NCBI RefSeq assembly: GCF_019880405.1
Contig: NZ_CP082269.1
Span: 1,054,001-1,118,000, forward strand
DNA: 64,000 nucleotides
Direction of reading: 5' to 3'
DNA from: Enterobacter sp. C2
Lineage (GTDB): Bacteria; Pseudomonadota; Gammaproteobacteria; Enterobacterales; Enterobacteriaceae
Part shown: piece by piece, positions 42,655 to 51,948 of the stretch
Position numbering within the stretch: position 1 is the first letter of the stretch
How the letters are laid out: each line of letters opens with the position of its first letter
Translations under genes and position numbers: made by a program
The notes under the pieces: model-generated
Database searches by the model: none
Seen by the model: the letters and a program-made list of their open reading frames with translations, nothing else
What the model was told of the DNA's origin: nothing

Positions 42655-43625
42655 TGGCGACCGCAAATCGACGCGATCGGGGCAAAAAGACCACCATCAT
42701 TCGTCGCCAGATCAAAAAAAGCCATGCCGGGCACCACGGCGGCGCCTGGAAAGTCGCTTTTGCCGACTTTACCCTTGCCATGATGGCGCTGTTTATGACC
42801 CTGTGGATTGTCAACAGCGTCAGCCAATCCGACCGGGAAGAGATTGTGGCCGCGCTGCATGGACAGTCTATTTTCTTCGGCGGTGGAATAGTGGCTCCGC
42901 TGAGCCATCTTCCGCAAAAGATGGCGGGCTCTGCCGATGGGCGCAGTTATGAGCAGGCGCAGACCGTTAGCAAAGAGCGGCTTGCGCGCCGCGCCGAAGC
43001 GGATCTGAAGAAGACGCAGGAGGCCAGCAGTGCGGCAATGCGCATGAGACAAAAATCGGCGCAGGAGCTGGGGGAGCTCGCCAACAGCATCAACGAGATT
43101 GCCCTGAAGGCGCATATGGAGAGCAATCTTGAGATGGAAATCGTTCCCCAGGGGCTGCGTATTTTAATCAAGGATAATCAGAAGCGCAGCATGTTTGAAC
43201 GCGGCAGCGCCTCCATTATGCCGTTCTTCCGATCGCTGCTGACCGAGTTGACGCCCATCTTCAACTCGCTGGATAACAAGCTGATTATCACCGGCCATAC
43301 CGACGCGATGGGCTATAAAAGCGCCGGGTACAACAACTGGAACCTCTCCGGGGATCGCGCTCTTTCAGCCCGCCGCGTCATGGAGCAGGCAGGCATGCCG
43401 GGGGATAAAGTGATGCAGGTCAGCGCGATGGCCGATCGTATGCTGCTGGATGCCCACAACCCAGAGGGTGCAAACAACCGACGGATTGAGATCATGGTCT
43501 TAACCCATACGGCGGCCGACACGCTCTATCAATTCTTCGGCGCGCAGGGCGAGAAGATTGTTAAGCCGCTGGTCAGCAAGCTGGAGCACGCCCCTTCACC
43601 TCAGGCAACAGATGTGCCTCGCTAA
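42654..43625 (+). CDS. lafU: Lateral stator protein MotB
   Basis: 323 residues. Single membrane helix with the critical aspartate in AFADFTLAMMALFMTLWIVN (proton type); plug region follows; a peptidoglycan-binding OmpA-like domain ends with ITGHTDAMGYKSAGYNNWNL and LSARRVMEQAGMPGDKVMQV. Intact, whereas in E. coli K-12 lafU (mbhA) is a remnant. The start of the next gene, yafL, overlaps its last 14 bp. Confidence 0.95.
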   Translation: MATANRRDRGKKTTIIRRQIKKSHAGHHGGAWKVAFADFTLAMMALFMTLWIVNSVSQSDREEIVAALHGQSIFFGGGIVAPLSHLPQKMAGSADGRSYEQAQTVSKERLARRAEADLKKTQEASSAAMRMRQKSAQELGELANSINEIALKAHMESNLEMEIVPQGLRILIKDNQKRSMFERGSASIMPFFRSLLTELTPIFNSLDNKLIITGHTDAMGYKSAGYNNWNLSGDRALSARRVMEQAGMPGDKVMQVSAMADRMLLDAHNPEGANNRRIEIMVLTHTAADTLYQFFGAQGEKIVKPLVSKLEHAPSPQATDVPR

Positions 43626-44298
43626 GCCGCTGTTTGTTGGCCTACTCGCTACCGCTTTCGTCGCGGCGTTGTTTCCGGCCGGCACAGCGGCAAAATCGAC
43701 GCCTCACCAACGAATGCAAAACCGTCTGCAATTGGCGAAGGTAAAGGCGAAACGGCCTCCCTCCACGCCGGTGATCCGCGGCAACGGCAAGGCGAAAGCC
43801 ACCCTGCGGGCACAGAACCGTGCCCTTTTGCAACGTCACCCCGAGTGGTTCGCCACACCACTCATGACAGGTGGCCTGCATCTTCAGTCAGTAGTTGAGA
43901 GAGCGATAGGCCGCTTACAGGCGCAGCTTGGCAAGCCTTACGTTTGGGGAGGTGAAACGCCGGAGGAGGGCTTTGATTGCAGCGGGCTGATCTTCTACGC
44001 CTTTAACCCGCTGCTGGCGGCGAAGCTGCCACGGACCGCCAATGAGATGTATCACTACCGACAGGCGCTAGACATCGCAGATAACGATCTCAGACGCGGC
44101 GATCTGCTCTTCTTTGGTATTCACTCCCGTGATAAAGCCGACCATGTTGGCGTCTATCTCGGCAACAACCGCTTTATCGAGTCGCCCCGCACCGGCGAGC
44201 AGATCCGCATTAGTCATCTCACGGACGCGTTCTGGCAGAAACACTACCTGGGCGGTAAGCGCGTTCTGCTGAACAGCACCGTGCACGCGCCGGGCTAG
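43612..44298 (+). CDS. yafL: NlpC/P60 peptidase YafL
   Basis: 228 residues from the ATG at 43612. A signal peptide or membrane anchor (AKPLFVGLLATAFVAALFPA) is followed by the papain-like domain: QLGKPYVWGGETPEEGFDCS with the catalytic cysteine, DKADHVGVYLGNNRFIESPR with the histidine. Many stretches equal E. coli YafL (QRMQNR, LPRTANEMYHYR, DLRRGDLLFF, FIESPRTGEQIRIS). YafL-type enzymes cut peptidoglycan peptides between D-Glu and the diamino acid. E. coli yafL lies close to the lfhA remnant; here it lies between lafU and lfhA, overlapping lafU by 14 bp and ending 4 bp inside convergent lfhA. Confidence 0.88.
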   Translation: MCLAKPLFVGLLATAFVAALFPAGTAAKSTPHQRMQNRLQLAKVKAKRPPSTPVIRGNGKAKATLRAQNRALLQRHPEWFATPLMTGGLHLQSVVERAIGRLQAQLGKPYVWGGETPEEGFDCSGLIFYAFNPLLAAKLPRTANEMYHYRQALDIADNDLRRGDLLFFGIHSRDKADHVGVYLGNNRFIESPRTGEQIRISHLTDAFWQKHYLGGKRVLLNSTVHAPG

Positions 44299-46388
44299 CT
44301 GAGCGTCCCCAGGATTTTTATCTCCAGCTCGTCCGGCACCTCGTTATAGGAGAGCACCTGCAGGCCGCTGGCAAACAGCCTTGCATAGCGGGCCAGCAGC
44401 GGACGCAGCTGCGGAGCAACCAGCAGCACCGGCTCGCTGCCCGCCGCCTTCATCTGCTCATGCACCTGAGGCATATTTTGCTGGAACTGGCTCAGCATAT
44501 TGGGATCGAGCGGCACGCTGTCGAGCATGACTTTCCCGCTCTGCTGTGCCTGGTTGACGACCCCAATCAGCAAATTCTCCAGCTCGTTATTCAACGTATA
44601 GACCGCCAGCTCCCCATCGCGCACCAGTCCGTGAGTAATGCTGCGGCGCAGGGCTAGGCGCACATCCGATACCAGCAAAATCGGATCTTTAGTCACCGCG
44701 CTGCTGGCCACCAGCACGGTGGCAATGGTCACAATATCGCGCAGGGAGACACGCTCGGTAAGCAGCGCCCGGTAGACCTTTAACACCTGGCTGTAGTTCA
44801 GCGCGCTACCTAAATCCTCCGCCAGCCTGGGGGCCAACGAGGCAAGCCGGTTATGCAGCTGGGTCACATCATCATAGTTAAACAGGTCGGGAATAAAGCG
44901 GGTGACCACTTTGTTGAGGTGGGTGGCGATAATGCTCGCCGAGTCGATAACCTGATAACCCAGATTGAGCGCTTTGGTTTTTTGCGCAGCGGTGATCCAG
45001 GTGATGGGCATCCCGTAAGCCGGATCGACTCCCGGCGTACCGTCAATTTCACCGTAGGTTTCCGCAGAGGGCAGCGCCATGAGCCTGTCTGCGGGAATAT
45101 CGCCGCTGTCGGCTTTTATGCCGTTGATATAGATAGCGTACTGGGTCGGCTTCAGGCGAAAGTTCTCGCGGATACGGATCTCCGGCAGCAGCAGGCCGTT
45201 GGTCTCGGAGAGCGCCTGGCGGAGGCCGCGTATGCGCTGGGTCAGCGGGCTGCCGTTGGCTTTGTCCAGCAGAGAGACCAGCCGGTAGCCAAGGCTCAGG
45301 CTGACCGGCTCAATCAGCGGGATCGTCTCCCAGCTGACCTGTTGCTCATGCGTTTCCGTCAGCGCCTTGCTCAATGTGGCAAGGCTCTTCTCATCTGTTT
45401 GCGCCGCCTGCGGTCGTTTGCTCTGCCGCCAGCCGGTAAAGGCGAGCAGGGCAGAGAAGAGCAGGAAAGGCAGATGTGGCATTCCCGGGACGATGGCTAG
45501 CACGAACATCACGCCGCTAGCGGTGTAGATCGTCGACGGCGAGGCCAGCAGCTGCGTTTTAACGGCGCTGGAGATATCCCCGCTGTCGCTGACGCGGGTC
45601 ACGATAATCGCCGCCGCGGTGGACAACAGCAGGGAGGGGATCTGCGCTACCAGCCCGTCGCCGATGGTCATCAGCACATACTGCTGGAAAGCCGCCTCGG
45701 CGCTAAGGTCGTATTTAAAAATGCCGATGCAGACGCCGCCAATCAGGTTGATGGCCAGAATCAGCATCCCGGCGATGGCATCACCGCGCACGAACTTCGA
45801 GGCACCGTCCATTGCGCCATAGAAATCCGCCTCGCTGGTGACCTCTTTACGCCGGGCCTGCGCTTGGGTCTGGTTAATCAGCCCGGCGTTGAGATCGGCG
45901 TCAATCGCCATCTGCTTACCCGGCATGGCGTCCAGGGTAAAGCGCGCCGATACCTCGGAGATACGCTCCGCACCCTTAGTCACCACAATGAAGTTGATGA
46001 TCATCAGGATGATAAAGACGACGAACCCCACCACAAAGTTGCCGCCGATCACTACCTGGCCAAAGGACTCAATCACTTTCCCTGCCGCGCCGATCCCCTC
46101 GTGGCCGTACAGCAGCACCACGCGGGTAGAGGCGACGTTAAGGGTCAGACGCATCAAGGTGGTAATCAGCAGTACCGTTGGGAACAGGCTGAAGTCCAGC
46201 GGCCTTTTGGTCGAAACGCTGACCAGCAGCACCAGCACAGCCAGCACGATGTTGAAGGTGAATAGGGCGTCCAGCAGCATCGGCGGCAGGGGCAGGATCA
46301 CCATTGCCAGAATTGCCAGGAGAAGTAACGGAACGCCGGGCTGGCTGCGGCGCAGCGCCGTCAGCGCGTATTTAATCTGTTTCTGCAT
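44295..46388 (-). CDS. lfhA: Lateral flagellar export protein FlhA
   Basis: 697 residues, full length. Eight membrane helices in the first half with the FHIPEP signature region (RFTLDAMPGKQMAIDADLNA), then a cytosolic domain that docks substrates and chaperones. In E. coli K-12 the counterpart (fhiA) is a pseudogene fragment; this copy is complete. Overlaps lfhB by 17 bp; last gene of the leftward lfiMNPQR-lfhBA operon. Confidence 0.95.
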   Translation of the reverse strand: MQKQIKYALTALRRSQPGVPLLLLAILAMVILPLPPMLLDALFTFNIVLAVLVLLVSVSTKRPLDFSLFPTVLLITTLMRLTLNVASTRVVLLYGHEGIGAAGKVIESFGQVVIGGNFVVGFVVFIILMIINFIVVTKGAERISEVSARFTLDAMPGKQMAIDADLNAGLINQTQAQARRKEVTSEADFYGAMDGASKFVRGDAIAGMLILAINLIGGVCIGIFKYDLSAEAAFQQYVLMTIGDGLVAQIPSLLLSTAAAIIVTRVSDSGDISSAVKTQLLASPSTIYTASGVMFVLAIVPGMPHLPFLLFSALLAFTGWRQSKRPQAAQTDEKSLATLSKALTETHEQQVSWETIPLIEPVSLSLGYRLVSLLDKANGSPLTQRIRGLRQALSETNGLLLPEIRIRENFRLKPTQYAIYINGIKADSGDIPADRLMALPSAETYGEIDGTPGVDPAYGMPITWITAAQKTKALNLGYQVIDSASIIATHLNKVVTRFIPDLFNYDDVTQLHNRLASLAPRLAEDLGSALNYSQVLKVYRALLTERVSLRDIVTIATVLVASSAVTKDPILLVSDVRLALRRSITHGLVRDGELAVYTLNNELENLLIGVVNQAQQSGKVMLDSVPLDPNMLSQFQQNMPQVHEQMKAAGSEPVLLVAPQLRPLLARYARLFASGLQVLSYNEVPDELEIKILGTLS

Positions 46389-47511
46389 CCTGCTTCAGGA
46401 CCTCGTTCGGAATGGAAAGATGACGGTTAAGCACGGGCTGCGTCTGGCTGCCTGCCCGCCAGGATTTCAGCTGCAGGACATAGGTCAGGACGTGAGCGAT
46501 CGCGCGAAAAAGTTGATAAGGGATCTGCTGGTTAACCTGGGTGGTGTAGTAGACCGCACGAGCCAGTTTGGGAAACTCCACCACTTCAATGTGATGCTCC
46601 TCGGCCACCTCGCGAATATAACGCGCCACCTCATCGGTGCCTTTGGCCACCACAAAGGGGGCCGCCGCCCGCGCCTGGTCGTACTGTAACGCCACCGCGA
46701 AATGCGTAGGGTTAGCAATCACCACGTCAGCTTTAGGTACTACGCGGCGGATCTGCCGCAGAGCCATCTGCCGCTGCAGGCGGCGCACTCTGGCTTTGAT
46801 CTCCGGGCTGCCCTCCTGATTTTTGTACTCGTCCTTCACCTCCTGCCTGGTCATTTTCAATCCTTTGGTAAACATATGTTTAGCCAGGGGGATATCAAAA
46901 ATGGCAAACAGGATAAACAGCATCACGAGGTTCAACATGACGTCCTGATAGAGCGACAGACCCTCGCTAACCGCAGGCGCAAAGTAGCGGGTTTGCAGAT
47001 CGAGAAAAGCGGTGAAGTGACGGCGTACGCTGACCGCGAGCAGCAGCAGAACCAGCAGGCTTTTTATCATCATCTTGCCAACGTCGATAACCTGCTCACT
47101 GGAGAAGAGGCGGCCTATACCTTTTAGCGGACTGATTTTGCTGAGATCGGGGAAGATCTTTTTTAACGAAAAGATCCAGCCGCCGGGGATGAGGGAGGCG
47201 ATCAGCGCTGCCAGCGGCATGGGTGTTAGCGTGAGAATAAATTTAAGCAATATCAGCAGGTTGTGCTGAAGAAACTGACCCAGAATCTCGGGGTCGCCGA
47301 CGTGCTGCCCGTACTGATACACGGTCAGAAAGGCTTCCTGGACAAAGTCGCGATACCAGTGAAAGCTGTTGCTGACCACGATAAACGCGGCCAGCAGGCT
47401 GGCGGCAAGCCCCATATCCTTAGAGCGCGGGATCTGCCCCTCTTGCCGCGCCTTACGCCGCTTCTGCGCCGAGGGCTTTTCGGTCTTCTCTTCACTTGCC
47501 CCGTCAGCCAT
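46372..47511 (-). CDS. lfhB: Lateral flagellar export switch protein FlhB
   Basis: 379 residues from the ATG at 47511, which overlaps the lfiR stop by 8 bp (ATGGCTGA); longer readings have no family character. Basic N-terminus (SAQKRRKARQEGQIPRSKDM), four helices and the autocleavage motif NPTH in ADVVIANPTHFAVALQYD. Self-cleavage at NPTH together with FliK (LafE) switches export from hook to filament subunits. E. coli FlhB has 382 residues. Confidence 0.95.
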   Translation of the reverse strand: MADGASEEKTEKPSAQKRRKARQEGQIPRSKDMGLAASLLAAFIVVSNSFHWYRDFVQEAFLTVYQYGQHVGDPEILGQFLQHNLLILLKFILTLTPMPLAALIASLIPGGWIFSLKKIFPDLSKISPLKGIGRLFSSEQVIDVGKMMIKSLLVLLLLAVSVRRHFTAFLDLQTRYFAPAVSEGLSLYQDVMLNLVMLFILFAIFDIPLAKHMFTKGLKMTRQEVKDEYKNQEGSPEIKARVRRLQRQMALRQIRRVVPKADVVIANPTHFAVALQYDQARAAAPFVVAKGTDEVARYIREVAEEHHIEVVEFPKLARAVYYTTQVNQQIPYQLFRAIAHVLTYVLQLKSWRAGSQTQPVLNRHLSIPNEVLKQDAETD

Positions 47512-48283
47512 GCGTCCTCCGCAGGGCATCAAACACCGCCAGAACCCGGTTAACCAACTGTAAATAGTGGTCCGGTAACGCAGAGAGCAGGGCGGCAAAG
47601 CAGATAAGCCCGGCCAGCATGGCAATGGGAAAGCCCAGCGAATAGAGATTCAACGCCGGGGAGATACGGTTAAGCAGGCCAAATCCGCCCTGAACGATCA
47701 GCATGATAAAGGTAGCGGGCAGCGCCAGCAGCATCGCAGAGGAGAATACCCAACCCAGCGCGAGAGCGACGCTGCGCAGGGTTTGCGGCAGCAGCGCGCT
47801 ACCGGGCGGCCAGTAGATAAAACCTTTATAGAGAATGCTGACCAGCAGCAGATGCCCATCCATCGCAAAGAAGAGGATCGCGGCATAGATGTAGATAAAT
47901 TCCGCCAGCACGGTGGTTGACGCGCCGCTGTTGGGATCGTTCATCACCGCCATGCTCATGCCCATATTGAAGGAGAGGATCTGCCCGGCGAGCTGCAGCG
48001 TCAGGTAGATAAACTGCATCATCAGGCCAAACAGCACGCCCCAGAGGATCTGCTCGACGGTAAGAATAATCGTATGCAGGTTCAGCAGCCCCTGGGGCAC
48101 GGGCGGATTTACCAGCGGGGTCAGGATAACGGCCAGCGCCAGGGCAATGAGAATACGGATGCGCACGCTGAAGGCTTTGCTGTCAAAAATCGGCCCATAC
48201 TGGAGAAAAGCCATGATGCGGACGAAGGGATACCATAGTCCCAGCGCCAGGTGGCTGAACTGGATGACGTCAAGCTGGCTCAT
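47504..48283 (-). CDS. lfiR: Lateral flagellar export protein FliR
   Basis: 259 residues, six helices (VRIMAFLQYGPIFDSKAF, then LNLYSLGFPIAMLAGLICFA near the C-terminus with the conserved LGFPI). Part of the FliPQR export gate. Starts 1 bp after lfiQ ends and overlaps lfhB by 8 bp. Confidence 0.95.
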   Translation of the reverse strand: MSQLDVIQFSHLALGLWYPFVRIMAFLQYGPIFDSKAFSVRIRILIALALAVILTPLVNPPVPQGLLNLHTIILTVEQILWGVLFGLMMQFIYLTLQLAGQILSFNMGMSMAVMNDPNSGASTTVLAEFIYIYAAILFFAMDGHLLLVSILYKGFIYWPPGSALLPQTLRSVALALGWVFSSAMLLALPATFIMLIVQGGFGLLNRISPALNLYSLGFPIAMLAGLICFAALLSALPDHYLQLVNRVLAVFDALRRTHG

Positions 48284-48284
48284 C

Positions 48285-48557
48285 TTAGCTCACCATCAAC
48301 GCGGCCTGGGCGAAGAGATGCGTACAGAGATCGCTAAGCTGTACGATCATCCACTTCCCGCAGACGGCGAGTACGATCAGCGTAACGATAAGCCTTGGCA
48401 GGAAGCTGAGCGTCTGTTCGTTAATCTGGGTCACGGCCTGGAAGATACTCACGCACAGGCCCACTAGCAGGCTGGGAACCACCAGCACCGAGACCAGCAT
48501 AATCACGATCTTAATGCCGCTGGCGACAAGATCGGCGGCGGTATCGACGGTCAGCAT
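48285..48557 (-). CDS. lfiQ: Lateral flagellar export protein FliQ
   Basis: 90 residues with two membrane helices (SGIKIVIMLVSVLVVPSLLV and LPRLIVTLIVLAVCGKWMI) and the conserved QAVTQINEQTLSFLP between them. Part of the FliPQR gate. 13 bp downstream of lfiP. Confidence 0.95.
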   Translation of the reverse strand: MLTVDTAADLVASGIKIVIMLVSVLVVPSLLVGLCVSIFQAVTQINEQTLSFLPRLIVTLIVLAVCGKWMIVQLSDLCTHLFAQAALMVS

Positions 48558-48570
48558 GACGGCACCTCGA

Positions 48571-49329
48571 TCATAATCCTAGCCCCAGCCCGCGAATGCT
48601 GTCCGTCAGCGTGCCGACGGTAAGCGACCAGCCGTCAATCAGCACGAAAACCATCAGCTTAAACGGCAGAGAGACGATCAGCGGTGAAAGCATCATCATC
48701 CCCATCGCCATCAGCACGCTGGCGACGATCAGATCGATCACCAGAAAAGGGATGTAGATCATAAAGCCAATCTGAAACGCGGTTTTCAGCTCGCTGAGCA
48801 TATAGGCCGGTACCACGATCAACAGATCCTGCTGCGCCGCGTCGCCTCTGGCGTTAGCAATAGTCATGATCTGCGCCATCGCCTTTTTACTGGTTTGCGC
48901 CAGCATAAAGCGCTTGAGCGGCACGCTGGCGGTCTCTAGCGCCTGGGGCAGCGTTATCTCATCCTGCTCAAAGGGCACGACTGCACGCTCATAGATAGTC
49001 AGCCAGATGGGTCGCATCACCAGCAGCGTTAACACCAGCGCAATACCAATAAGAATACGGTTCGGCGGCGTCTGCTGTAGCCCCAGCGCCTGACGCAGCA
49101 GCGAGAGCACAATGATAAACCGCGTGAAGCAGGTCATCATCAGGAGCAGGGTGGGCAGCAGACCCACCAGCGTCATGAGAATGAGGATCTGGATCTTGAC
49201 GCTGTACTCTTGCGTATCGCCATGGTTGACGACGTGGAACAGCGAGATATCACCCCCCTGCGCCAGGACGGCAGGAGAGACGATCAGCAGCGTACTTGCC
49301 GCCAGCAGCAGGCAGAGCGGACGTATCAT
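48571..49329 (-). CDS. lfiP: Lateral flagellar export protein FliP
   Basis: 252 residues with signal peptide (LLLAASTLLIVSPAVLA), and hallmarks MTCFTRFIIVLSLLRQALGL, PPNRILIGIALVLTLLVM, FQIGFMIYIPFLVIDLIVAS and VLMAMGMMMLSPLIVSLPFK. Inner-membrane gate protein. Overlaps lfiN by 4 bp. Confidence 0.96.
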   Translation of the reverse strand: MIRPLCLLLAASTLLIVSPAVLAQGGDISLFHVVNHGDTQEYSVKIQILILMTLVGLLPTLLLMMTCFTRFIIVLSLLRQALGLQQTPPNRILIGIALVLTLLVMRPIWLTIYERAVVPFEQDEITLPQALETASVPLKRFMLAQTSKKAMAQIMTIANARGDAAQQDLLIVVPAYMLSELKTAFQIGFMIYIPFLVIDLIVASVLMAMGMMMLSPLIVSLPFKLMVFVLIDGWSLTVGTLTDSIRGLGLGL

Positions 49330-49682
49330 GATGTCAGTTCGTTAATGTCGCGAGTGTTAAACTCAATGACCCGCAGACCATATTTTTCATTGACCACCAC
49401 CACTTCGGCTTTGCCCAGCAGGATATTGTTTACCTTAATATCCAGCGGCTCTCCGGCGAGCTTATTGAGTTCGATAACCGTGTCGTCATCAATATTCAGC
49501 AGGTCGGCAAGCATCACCTCAACCGAGGAGACCTCCAGCGTTAGCGTGACGGGAATGCGTTTAAGCAGCGCCATGGAGTCAGCTAATGCGTGCGCGCCCT
49601 GAGCGGGGGCGGTGGCCGACGGGGCATCACTCTCACCGGCTAATTCAAAGCCCTGGTCAAGGGGATCGGTATGGTTATTCAT
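49326..49682 (-). CDS. lfiN: Lateral flagellar switch protein FliN
   Basis: 118 residues from the ATG at 49682, which overlaps the lfiM stop by 8 bp. The C-terminal SpoA domain is clear: LKRIPVTLTLEVSSVEVMLA, then NNILLGKAEVVVVNEKYGLR. Lower part of the rotor C-ring; also helps export. Confidence 0.93.
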   Translation of the reverse strand: MNNHTDPLDQGFELAGESDAPSATAPAQGAHALADSMALLKRIPVTLTLEVSSVEVMLADLLNIDDDTVIELNKLAGEPLDIKVNNILLGKAEVVVVNEKYGLRVIEFNTRDINELTS

Positions 49683-50535
49683 AGGACGTCTCAGAAACAG
49701 TAGGCGTAATATCAGACAGATAGAGTCTGTCGTTCTCTTCAACAATCAGCGCGTGAAACAGCGTCGATTGCCCAATAAAGACCGGGAAGGTGTCGGGTAA
49801 CGTAAGCGGGAAAATGTCCCCAGGTTTAATGGCGGTCAGCGAGGCCACGTCCATGTCTAACCCGGCAATTTTGACATTCAGGCTCAGCGGCAGCGTCTCG
49901 ATAAGCCTGGCTACGACGGCGCGGTCTCTTTTTTTGCGGTCAAGATCGCTGTTTTCGCTCTGAGGCCGCTCCTTTTGACGCAGCATATTCAGAAAACAGT
50001 CGGTATGCGCGTTGTCTAACAGGATGTAAAAGCTGCTGTTGGCCTCGTCACCTAACGTAAAGGTAATTTGGTAAGCCCACTGGCTGATAATGGTGCTGTT
50101 ATCTGTTTTTACGCGTAGCGGTAACCCCCACGCCTCCTGGTGAAAAAGAATCTGACACAGATCCAGCGCCAGTCGGGTGCGCAAACGCGCCTCGGTTTTT
50201 GTTGGCAACCGTTCAGCGTGGCTGCGCGTATTTTCGCTGCTTTCAAGGCCGTAAAAATTATTGAGAATGGTTAACAGAAGCGGTCGGTCTATATCAAACG
50301 CCAGATGCCCCATTTCCGATATTAAAAGATCGGCATGCTTATTCTTAATATCAGCCGTGCACGCTATTTTTTTTAACGACAAACTTGAACGGTGCTTTTT
50401 CAGAAAGTAGTTGCCCACCCGTGCTTCCAGAGTGTCAAACTTACTCGTAAACAGGCCAGGTAAGCGATGGTATGGGCGGCCAAGGCGATGGCTGTCAAGA
50501 TGAGCTACTCCAGCGGTTTGGCTGTACTTCAGCAT
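49675..50535 (-). CDS. lfiM: Lateral flagellar switch protein FliM
   Basis: 286 residues, against about 334 in E. coli. The middle domain (YHRLPGLFTSKFDTLEARVG and onward) and the C-terminal SpoA-like part (LPLSLNVKIAGLDMDVASLT) are present, but the N-terminus (MLKYSQTAGVAHLDSHRLGR) has no LSQxEIDALL peptide, the CheY-P binding site of polar FliM. First gene of the leftward export operon. About 390 bp of AT-rich DNA separate it from divergent lafK. Confidence 0.85.
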   Translation of the reverse strand: MLKYSQTAGVAHLDSHRLGRPYHRLPGLFTSKFDTLEARVGNYFLKKHRSSLSLKKIACTADIKNKHADLLISEMGHLAFDIDRPLLLTILNNFYGLESSENTRSHAERLPTKTEARLRTRLALDLCQILFHQEAWGLPLRVKTDNSTIISQWAYQITFTLGDEANSSFYILLDNAHTDCFLNMLRQKERPQSENSDLDRKKRDRAVVARLIETLPLSLNVKIAGLDMDVASLTAIKPGDIFPLTLPDTFPVFIGQSTLFHALIVEENDRLYLSDITPTVSETSYE

Positions 50536-50925
50536 GGTACATGTTCTCTGTCGTGAATACCGAATGACCGCCAGGCCACTTTGCTGTTATTAAGCATAAG
50601 TCAGGCAAAAAAGAGTCATTTCTATTTAAGTGATGAGCTAAGATTGCCGCTGTTCATTTACGTGGCGGCATAATGCTTAGCGTACAGTAAAACCGCCGTT
50701 ATTTAAGCGAAGATGGTTGCATCATACAATCGATCTTTTATGGTTAATAATCATTAAATATTTATTTTAATTTCAATTGTTTTTTATTGTTTTTTGATGT
50801 TTGCTGGTTTCTCCCGTAACCTCATGATTTTTTTATAATAATAATTTTTAATTTATTTATTATAAAATAAATTTAAGTGGCGTGTTAAATTCGCATGAAG
50901 TGACCTACGTAAATGCGAGAAACTC
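50536..50925. other. AT-rich divergent control region between lfiM and lafK
   Basis: 390 bp with no gene. The part between about 50740 and 50880 is extremely AT-rich, with long T and A runs, and is a plausible H-NS target and site of promoters for both operons. I looked for sigma-54 sites (TGGC...TTGC with 12-bp offset) and found only near matches with wrong spacing at about 50661-50676. No convincing promoter could be fixed. Confidence 0.5.
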
Positions 50926-51915
50926 ATGCCGACCTTTATTGCTCAGGCGCCTGCCAGCATTAAAACATTTTCGTTAGCCAGGCGCGTTGCCCGCTTTAAT
51001 ATCCCCGTACTGCTGCTCGGTGAAACAGGTGCAGGAAAAGAGTGCGTTGCGCAATATATCCACGCAATGGCATTTAACGGGAACCGTACCGCACCTTTCA
51101 TCGGTATCAACTGCGCTGCTATTCCAGAGTCGATGCTGGAATCAACCCTTTTTGGCTATGAAAAAGGGGCCTTTACCGGTGCGGTTAACGCCGTGGCAGG
51201 GAAATTTGAGATGGCAAACAACGGCACGCTGCTGCTGGATGAAATCGGTGATATGACGCTGGCATTGCAGGCAAAGCTGCTTCGCGTATTGCAGGAGCGC
51301 CAGGTCGAGCGTCTCGGCAGCCATCGCACCATTAAACTTAATTTTCGCCTGATCGCCAGCACCAATAAAAACCTTGAGGCAGAGGTCGCAGCAGGGCGTT
51401 TTCGCGAGGATCTTTTCTATCGCATTTCCGTTGTGCCTATTACCGTGCCGGCTTTACGTCTGCGCCCTGAAGATATTCTGCCGCTGGCTGAGTCCTTTAT
51501 AAAAAAATATGCCCATACGATTGGCAAAAATATCACCCTGTCGGACACCGCAAAGGCAGCGCTAATGAACTACCCCTGGCCCGGCAACGTGCGCCAGCTT
51601 GAAAACGTGATACAGCGCGGCATGATTTTAAACCAGGACGGCGTTATTCACGCCAGCACGCTGGGGATCCCCTTTACAGCAGATCCAGAAACCATTGATT
51701 GCTCGCGGGCATCCAGCCTGCGTCAAACCGTTAGTGCGAGCCGGGAAGATTTACAGCGGCACGGGCGCGTCGCGCAGTATCACTATATTGCCGATCTGAT
51801 GCGCAAATACCAGGGCAACCGCACGCAAATTGCCGACTGCTTAGGGATTACGCCGCGCGCGCTGCGCTACCGGCTCGCCTCAATGCGTAAGCATGGCATA
51901 GAGATAACCTTCTGA
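50926..51915 (+). CDS. lafK: Sigma-54-dependent lateral flagellar activator LafK
   Basis: 329 residues. It starts directly in the AAA+ domain and has no receiver domain: Walker A GETGAGKE (32-39), sigma-54 contact loop GAFTGA (81-86), Walker B LLLDEIGDM, then a Fis-type helix-turn-helix (RTQIADCLGITPRALRYRLA). FleQ/FlrC-like activators lacking a receiver are not controlled by a phosphorelay, so activity is probably set by LafK amount. It would activate sigma-54 promoters of the lateral system, such as that suggested before lfgB. Confidence 0.93.
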   Translation: MPTFIAQAPASIKTFSLARRVARFNIPVLLLGETGAGKECVAQYIHAMAFNGNRTAPFIGINCAAIPESMLESTLFGYEKGAFTGAVNAVAGKFEMANNGTLLLDEIGDMTLALQAKLLRVLQERQVERLGSHRTIKLNFRLIASTNKNLEAEVAAGRFREDLFYRISVVPITVPALRLRPEDILPLAESFIKKYAHTIGKNITLSDTAKAALMNYPWPGNVRQLENVIQRGMILNQDGVIHASTLGIPFTADPETIDCSRASSLRQTVSASREDLQRHGRVAQYHYIADLMRKYQGNRTQIADCLGITPRALRYRLASMRKHGIEITF

Positions 51916-51948
51916 TTTTATAAGTTCCTTTTAAATAATGAGTACGCC

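Noticed and set aside
50661-50676. Possible sigma-54 promoter before lafK (TGGCGG...TGCT)
   Set aside because: The GG to GC distance is one base short of the strict sigma-54 spacing.
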